From Leptospira sp. WS58.C1 (GTDB lineage: Bacteria; Spirochaetota; Leptospiria; Leptospirales; Leptospiraceae): a stretch of DNA of 64,000 nt. Positions 59,435 through 64,000 of this stretch are shown here, piece after piece (position 1 is the stretch's first letter; every line of letters starts with the position of its first letter). The DNA lies in NCBI RefSeq assembly GCF_040833995.1, contig NZ_CP162137.1:2650001-2714000 (forward strand), read 5' to 3'. The position numbers and the translations under genes were made by a program. The notes under the pieces are model-generated. The model was not told the origin of the DNA and searched no databases. It saw only the letters and a program-made list of their open reading frames with translations.

Positions 59435-61728
59435 ATCTCCAAACCGCCAGAGGATATCTGTTCGACGTTTATCATGCGGAGGACGTGGTATATCTTTGGC
59501 TAAAAAACGAAGAAGGTGGATCCCAACTCTTTTTAGATAAATTTAATCCGATCATATATGCAAGAGGAGAAGCCGATCTACTTAAAAAATTAGTAAAACG
59601 TCTTTTCGAGCTGGATGCTATCTTAGGTATTCCCGTATATGAAAATAGAAATCTATTCTATGAAAATAAGACCGTTCCTGTCTTAAAAATTGTGATTAGC
59701 AAACCTTCTGTCTTACCTAAGATCAGTCGGAAATTATATGCTCTTTACGGAAAATTCGAGATCTATCATTCTGATCTGGATCTTCCTACTAGCTATATGT
59801 TCCAAAAAGGTCTATTTCCTTTATGTAAAATGGAAATAGATTACACCGAAGATCCGGGAGCAAAACGGGTCGTAAATATTAGAACCGGGGATTCTCCATC
59901 GGAAATGGACTATGAAGTCCCTAAGTTCAAAATAATACATTTGGAACTCAAAAAAAGTCACAGGATCAGTATAGAAAAAAATTCTTTGATCGTAAGGACA
60001 GACACGGATTACCATGAGTTTTCCGGAACGGATCCCGAAAAACTATTAGAAAAACTGGATATACTATTAAGGGAAGAAGATCCGGACATTCTTCTGACCC
60101 GGTATGGAGATCAAGTCATCCTACCTTATTTGTTCTACCAATCCCAAAAACACGGATTTCTGCCTGCATTAGACAGAGATAGGAGCACTCCCATCCGAAG
60201 AAATATAAGTACAAAAGGAACCAGTTATTTTACGTATGGGAATATAGTGTTTAGGGCTCCTTCTTATCCTTTATTCGGAAGATGGCATATAGATTCCAAA
60301 AATAGTTTTGTATACAAGGAAGCGGATCTAATGGGAGTCGTGGAACTTGCGAGACTCTCCCGACTTCCTATACAAAAAATGGCAAGAGCATCCACAGGAA
60401 AGGCGCTCACTTATATAGAGACCGATGTGGCCTTAAGGAGAGGATATTTAGTTCCTTGGCAAAAAAGTGCGGTAGAGGCTCCGAAGACAGCTCTCCAATT
60501 GTTAGAAGCAGACAAAGGTGGTTTGGTCTTCCAACCCGATGTAAGTCATGGAAAAACGACGGAAAATGTAGCACAATTGGATTTCGCTCAGATGTATCCG
60601 AGTATCATGGCGATGCATAATATTTCTCCGGAATGTGTGAATTGCCTATGTTGTGCCGATGACAAAACAGTCCCAAAAGCTCCGGATATTGGATATCGTA
60701 TATGCAATAAACGTAAAGGAGTTGTTTCCGAAGCTCTCGAACATGTATTGGAAAGAAGAGCCTATTACAAAAAACAGTCCAAGATCACTTCCGGAAAACA
60801 ATTGGAGGACTATGAAGCAAAACAAGCCAGTTTAAAATGGATGTTAGTCACTTCATTCGGATACTTAGGTTATAGAAACGCAAAATTCGGAAGATTAGAA
60901 AGCCACGAAACAGTGAACGCATTCGGAAGAGAAAAACTTCTTCTCGCAAAAGAAACCGCTGAAGAATTCGGCTATGAGTTCGTTCATGCGATCACCGACA
61001 GTATATTTATCAAAAATCAAAATTCTTCTCCGCTGAGCGCAACCGAACTGGATTCCTTGTGTTTAGAAATACAAAAAAGGACCGGGATCAGAATGGAGGT
61101 GGATGGGGTCTATACTTGGTTACTTTTTCCCCCTTCCAGTCAGGATTCCGAAATGCCTGTGGCAAATAGATATATGGGAAGATTCCAATCCGGAAAGTTG
61201 AAATGTAGAGGAATAGGAGCCAGAAGAAAGGACCTGCCTTATTTTATCACAAACGCCCAAACTGAAATGTTGGAATGGATGAAGACCAAGGTTACGATCC
61301 AAGATCTAAAAAAGTCCGAATCTGAAATTTTATCCATCTATTATAAATACGATTCTATGATCCGTCAGGATCGAATTCCTCCGGAAAATCTTCTACTTCG
61401 CAAATCCAGTTCCAGGGAATTGGAAGAATACGAAGTAATGGGAGCCACTGCACTTTCCATGATGAAACTTAAGGATTTTGGAATAGAAGTGCAGGCAGGG
61501 GAAAAGATAAAATACTTAGTATTGAACCGAAGATCGAAAACAAAGGACAAAAGATACATGCCGGAAGAAGAATTACAACTTTATCCGAATAGGATAAAAA
61601 TTACGGGCTTCGATAAAGAATATTATAGAAAAATGTTAGTCGGTGTTTTTAGGGAAGTTTGGGCGGAATTTGCCTCCTTCAAGGATTTTGATTCCTTAAT
61701 AGATCCCCAAGGAAGATTCGATTTTTGA
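59431..61728 (+). CDS. Family B DNA polymerase with degenerate exonuclease
   Basis: A 765-residue PolB. Polymerase motifs: A, LDFAQMYPSIM with Asp384; B, LKWMLVTSFGYLGY (the usual Asn is Thr, the Lys kept); C, HAITDSIFIK with Asp523, where the first Asp of DTDS is Ile. The KKRY-like segment NRYMGRFQSGKLKCRGIG is also present. The 3'-5' exonuclease is damaged: Exo I D-I-E reads H170-L-E172, Exo II N...FD reads G226...V229-I230, while Exo III Tyr295-x3-Asp299 remains. So DNA synthesis is plausible and proofreading is not. Last gene of a three-gene overlapping operon; ends two bases before the convergent DUF1577 gene. Confidence 0.9.
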   Translation: MNLQTARGYLFDVYHAEDVVYLWLKNEEGGSQLFLDKFNPIIYARGEADLLKKLVKRLFELDAILGIPVYENRNLFYENKTVPVLKIVISKPSVLPKISRKLYALYGKFEIYHSDLDLPTSYMFQKGLFPLCKMEIDYTEDPGAKRVVNIRTGDSPSEMDYEVPKFKIIHLELKKSHRISIEKNSLIVRTDTDYHEFSGTDPEKLLEKLDILLREEDPDILLTRYGDQVILPYLFYQSQKHGFLPALDRDRSTPIRRNISTKGTSYFTYGNIVFRAPSYPLFGRWHIDSKNSFVYKEADLMGVVELARLSRLPIQKMARASTGKALTYIETDVALRRGYLVPWQKSAVEAPKTALQLLEADKGGLVFQPDVSHGKTTENVAQLDFAQMYPSIMAMHNISPECVNCLCCADDKTVPKAPDIGYRICNKRKGVVSEALEHVLERRAYYKKQSKITSGKQLEDYEAKQASLKWMLVTSFGYLGYRNAKFGRLESHETVNAFGREKLLLAKETAEEFGYEFVHAITDSIFIKNQNSSPLSATELDSLCLEIQKRTGIRMEVDGVYTWLLFPPSSQDSEMPVANRYMGRFQSGKLKCRGIGARRKDLPYFITNAQTEMLEWMKTKVTIQDLKKSESEILSIYYKYDSMIRQDRIPPENLLLRKSSSRELEEYEVMGATALSMMKLKDFGIEVQAGEKIKYLVLNRRSKTKDKRYMPEEELQLYPNRIKITGFDKEYYRKMLVGVFREVWAEFASFKDFDSLIDPQGRFDF

Positions 61729-61729
61729 A

Positions 61730-62875
61730 TTAAAGAGCGCCCTTTTGCATCAATTCCAGATTCTTAATATACCTGTTCCTCTCTCCAGGATGATCCGATT
61801 TCCCCTTAAACTCCAAACCTATCATCAAATTTTTGTCCTCATCCTTTCCCCACCAACGAATGGCGGCGGACACGGTCAATGGAGCTTGCATCTTAAAGAG
61901 AACATCCAGGATAAAGTCTTTCTGCTTAGTTAGAGTATCGATCAGATCCGGATCGTGGATCTTTACCTTAAGCCCTTTGAGAGAAGCATCCAAAACTTTA
62001 AATTTTTCAGTAGTTTTGATAGTATTCGATTCTTTGATCCGGCTCACAACCTCGTCGGAAAGTTTCCCCAGCTCCGATAAATAATCCGAACTGAAATTTT
62101 TATCCTTACTTTGTATCCATATATAACCTATAGGGATAGGCTGATCCGAATGATTTTTGTAAATGATAGGGCGGATGAGTTCCGAAACAATTTTCTGGTC
62201 CTTAAATTTTCGGATCATTGTACCGACATCTTCGTCCACCTCTTTGGAATAATCCAAACGATCCGGCCCGGATTCCGAATAAGACTTAACGTTTTGGGTA
62301 TCCTCTAACAATAACGATTTGCGAGAACGTTTAACGATCTCGAACTTCCTATCCAAACCGGGTTTGAATGCTTCAATTACTATATTATCAGTGTTATTCT
62401 TTTTCAGACGGTTCTTATAATCTTCTAAATTCACTTTTATTAAAGTGGGAATATTGAACATATTCGCTTCGATCACCGTTTTAGGTGTAATTAGATTAGT
62501 AACGACTACCTTACCGTTCGAAACCGGAACTCGAGGACTTTCGCGATTCGATTTTGCAATGGCCAGTCTCTCCACCTTTAAGAGGTACAGGTCCTTCTCC
62601 GCTTTTTGAAGAAACTGACATTCTATTTCTATATACTTGGCGAGGATCTTGAATAAGGAGATCTTCTTCTCTCCCGTTTCTTCCCAATCTTCCGGCATAC
62701 GGATCAGGATCTTTTCGTCCTCTTCCAGATACTTTTTGATAACCGCCTTTCTATCAAAAGGATAGATCTTAAGAGAAAGTTCCTGATCTAATAGATATTT
62801 CAGAATAACATGCTTTTTCTGCTCCTTGGAAACGATATAGTCCAAAGTTCTAGAATTCCTTTCATAATATTGCAT
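61730..62875 (-). CDS. DUF1577/PilZ-type protein
   Basis: A 381-residue soluble protein of the DUF1577 group known mainly from Leptospira. The N-terminal about 180 residues are charged helices and strands; the C-terminal part resembles a PilZ c-di-GMP domain, with KVLDASLKGLKVKIHD containing DxSxxG (near residue 300) and WWGKDEDKNLMIGLEFKG as the closing strands. An RxxxR-like RESPR occurs earlier, but far away. c-di-GMP binding is therefore possible, not certain. The start is at 62875; the gene is convergent with the polymerase. Confidence 0.78.
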   Translation of the reverse strand: MQYYERNSRTLDYIVSKEQKKHVILKYLLDQELSLKIYPFDRKAVIKKYLEEDEKILIRMPEDWEETGEKKISLFKILAKYIEIECQFLQKAEKDLYLLKVERLAIAKSNRESPRVPVSNGKVVVTNLITPKTVIEANMFNIPTLIKVNLEDYKNRLKKNNTDNIVIEAFKPGLDRKFEIVKRSRKSLLLEDTQNVKSYSESGPDRLDYSKEVDEDVGTMIRKFKDQKIVSELIRPIIYKNHSDQPIPIGYIWIQSKDKNFSSDYLSELGKLSDEVVSRIKESNTIKTTEKFKVLDASLKGLKVKIHDPDLIDTLTKQKDFILDVLFKMQAPLTVSAAIRWWGKDEDKNLMIGLEFKGKSDHPGERNRYIKNLELMQKGAL

Positions 62876-63240
62876 AATATAAATATTACTTATTTTAATA
62901 AGCGAATTGATTCTTTTCGAATTAACCGACTCATAATTTATTCTTTGAATGTCTTTCGATTCCTTTTTTTTAAAGAAAAATCGCTTTCCTGGGAAAAAAT
63001 TTTTTACTAAATATTATCCGTTAGGGGACACTGGAGGAGTATCGTATCCCTATAACGGGGGGTCTGAAACCCGGGCAAAACCCACGAAAATGTAAGTTTT
63101 ATTTATGTTTCTGTAAATCGGTAGATTATATCGGATACAAAACTAATTCCATCTTACGAAAAAATTTTTCCTAATTAATCGGTTGACTAGTTTAAATTAT
63201 GGAAATAAATTATTAATCCAATTTCGGATTTGGGGAATCT
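62876..63240. other. 365-base intergenic region with possible structured RNA
   Basis: AT-rich at both ends, with a GC-rich island in the middle (63018-63080). It is the upstream region of both the DUF1577 gene and the small cysteine-rich gene at 63241. No open frame is credible here. See the inverted-repeat entry for the island. Confidence 0.5.
63018..63076 (+). ncRNA. Candidate structured element, two stem-loops
   Basis: CCGTTA (63018-63023) pairs with TAACGG (63053-63058), and GGGA just inside pairs with TCCC (63047-63050), leaving a bulge and an 18-base loop with GGAGGAG. GGGT-CTGAA-ACCC follows at once. The element lies about 165 bases upstream of the gene at 63241. It may be a leader element or a small RNA; it does not match a riboswitch that I know. 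Confidence 0.3.
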
Positions 63241-63540
63241 ATGAAAAAACTGATTATTGTCCAGCTTCTTATCTTGGCTTTCTCCGCTCATTCTAAACTT
63301 GGTCTCTACGCGGATGGATGTTATATCTGTAGCTCAGGTTCGAGCTCCAATTGTAGGGATTATTGCAGTTATTCCGGCTCGGATACTTCCGAAAACCGCA
63401 AAAAATGCGAGAAATCGGGATGTAAGATCGGGGGAACGGCAAGCTGTCCTACCGCCGTAAATTATAAAGTTTGTTCTGCTTCTATTTTCGATCCTTCTAT
63501 CGATAAGAAAAGTTACCTAGCATCCCTTCTCGCTAAATAG
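63241..63540 (+). CDS. Small secreted cysteine-rich protein
   Basis: A 99-residue product with a signal peptide (KKLIIVQLLILAFSAHS) and a mature domain carrying ten cysteines in about 60 residues (CYICSSG, NCRDYCSYSG, KKCEKSGCKIGG, SCPTA, KVCSAS). The cysteines should form several disulfides in the periplasm or outside the cell; metal binding is another option. No family recognised. The ATG begins right after a weak GGGGAATCT. A strong terminator stem-loop follows nine bases after the stop. Confidence 0.72.
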   Translation: MKKLIIVQLLILAFSAHSKLGLYADGCYICSSGSSSNCRDYCSYSGSDTSENRKKCEKSGCKIGGTASCPTAVNYKVCSASIFDPSIDKKSYLASLLAK

Positions 63541-63548
63541 CTTCTAAT

Positions 63549-63575
63549 CCCGGGGTGTCCCCCCGGGTGTCTTTT
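63549..63575 (+). terminator. Intrinsic terminator after cysteine-rich gene
   Basis: CCCGGGG-TGTCC-CCCCGGG (7-bp GC-only arms, 5-base loop) followed by TGTCTTTT. It starts nine bases past the stop of the plus-strand gene and precisely fills the gap to the convergent gene that ends at 63577. Confidence 0.8.
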
Positions 63576-63576
63576 C

Positions 63577-64000
63577 TTATTTCAGAGTGTTTATAAAATC
63601 GATTAGATCGGCACTGATCTTTGGAGCACTCGCCTCGAATACCATAGGCGGATTCGTACCGAGTGTCGGGCTAAACATTCCAAGACATTCCAAACTTCCT
63701 ATTCCACATTCCTTTGGATTAGGAGAGATCCATAATGCCCTCCATACTGAGTAATTATTATCATATTCCAGTTCTTTTATAAGATTTAAGTTTTTATCAT
63801 ATACAAGGACTTTTGTATTCGCTGCATACGCTTCGTAGGAAGGGAGAATTCCTAACGTAGCCACACTGAAGAGACTAGAAAAGATTGTTACAAAGTTTAA
63901 ACCTATGTTTCTAGTCTTTTCAAAAACTGGATAGTGCAGTCCCATAATATAGTAATCGTAGGGGAGATTTTTGAAGGAGTAAGTGTAATTATCCCCTGTT
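63577..64000 (-). CDS. Partial protein at right edge, C-terminal part
   Basis: An open frame on the minus strand ends at 63577 and continues beyond the window; at least 140 residues are visible. Although an ATG occurs at 63945, the frame upstream of it stays open and protein-like (GDNYTYSFKNLPYDYYIMGL), so the start lies outside. The visible part has one hydrophobic stretch (FVTIFSSLFSVATLGILPSY) and a beta-rich part (TKVLVYDKNLNLIKELEYD). It resembles exported Leptospira proteins of unknown function; it is convergent with the cysteine-rich gene. Confidence 0.6.
   Translation of the reverse strand, partial: TGDNYTYSFKNLPYDYYIMGLHYPVFEKTRNIGLNFVTIFSSLFSVATLGILPSYEAYAANTKVLVYDKNLNLIKELEYDNNYSVWRALWISPNPKECGIGSLECLGMFSPTLGTNPPMVFEASAPKISADLIDFINTLK

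Overview
The window reads as a chromosomal segment of a spirochaete of the genus Leptospira (inference from gene content; no rRNA or other marker gene is present). The support is: many secreted proteins with short, loose spirochaetal lipoboxes; a DUF1577/PilZ-type protein, a family I know mainly from Leptospira; moderate GC with frequent 'cttcc/ggaag' codons; the mreB-mreC-mreD-mrdA-rodA operon; and an odhB-lpdA-odhA operon. I saw no tRNA, rRNA, CRISPR array, intact transposase or prophage.

Layout. 1-6.2 kb: an edge gene, an APC permease, a membrane protein, then a 98-bp tandem repeat block separating them from a convergent lipid-related group (AraC-type regulator, fatty acid desaturase, condensation-type acyltransferase). 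6.2-16.4 kb: a deleted enoyl-CoA hydratase remnant beside an acyl-CoA dehydrogenase, a GH18 protein, an SDR/AraC/VOC group, peroxiredoxin plus leucyl aminopeptidase, a matrixin-like lipoprotein and a lytic transglycosylase. 16.4-24.5 kb: a ferredoxin-metallo-beta-lactamase fusion, an orphan solute-binding protein, acetoacetyl-CoA synthetase, a PTPS-III-like pterin enzyme and several small or lipidated unknowns. 24.7-30.9 kb: the rod-shape (elongasome) operon. 31-35 kb: Ppx/GppA with a lipoprotein, a short coding-looking remnant, and a divergent mddA-like/marR pair sharing two copies of one palindrome. 35-39.3 kb: two histidine kinases flanking a CheY-like receiver. 39.5-48.9 kb: the 2-oxoglutarate dehydrogenase operon, PBP1A and a second metallo-beta-lactamase protein. 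49-57.8 kb: a rhomboid-like protein, an OMP/SGNH pair, a lipoate ligase-like gene, glyA, a large unknown protein and two acyl/acetyltransferases.

The most unusual part is 57.9-61.7 kb. Three overlapping plus-strand genes encode a RecA-superfamily-like protein with a degenerate P-loop, an 86-residue helical protein, and a family B DNA polymerase that keeps its polymerase aspartates but has lost proofreading exonuclease residues. A divergent gene encodes an orphan Pycsar-type transmembrane effector domain protein. The three-gene unit looks like a translesion or repair cassette built on PolB, analogous in logic to imuA-imuB-dnaE2; this is inference.

How the genes work together: much of the window serves the cell envelope (MreBCD, PBP2, RodA, PBP1A, lytic transglycosylase, lipoproteins, OMP) and fatty-acid-based metabolism typical of leptospires (acyl-CoA dehydrogenase, acetoacetyl-CoA synthetase, desaturase, TCA E1/E2/E3). 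Where the first possible codon conflicted with a neighbour or lacked a ribosome binding site, an internal start was chosen and is explained in the entry.
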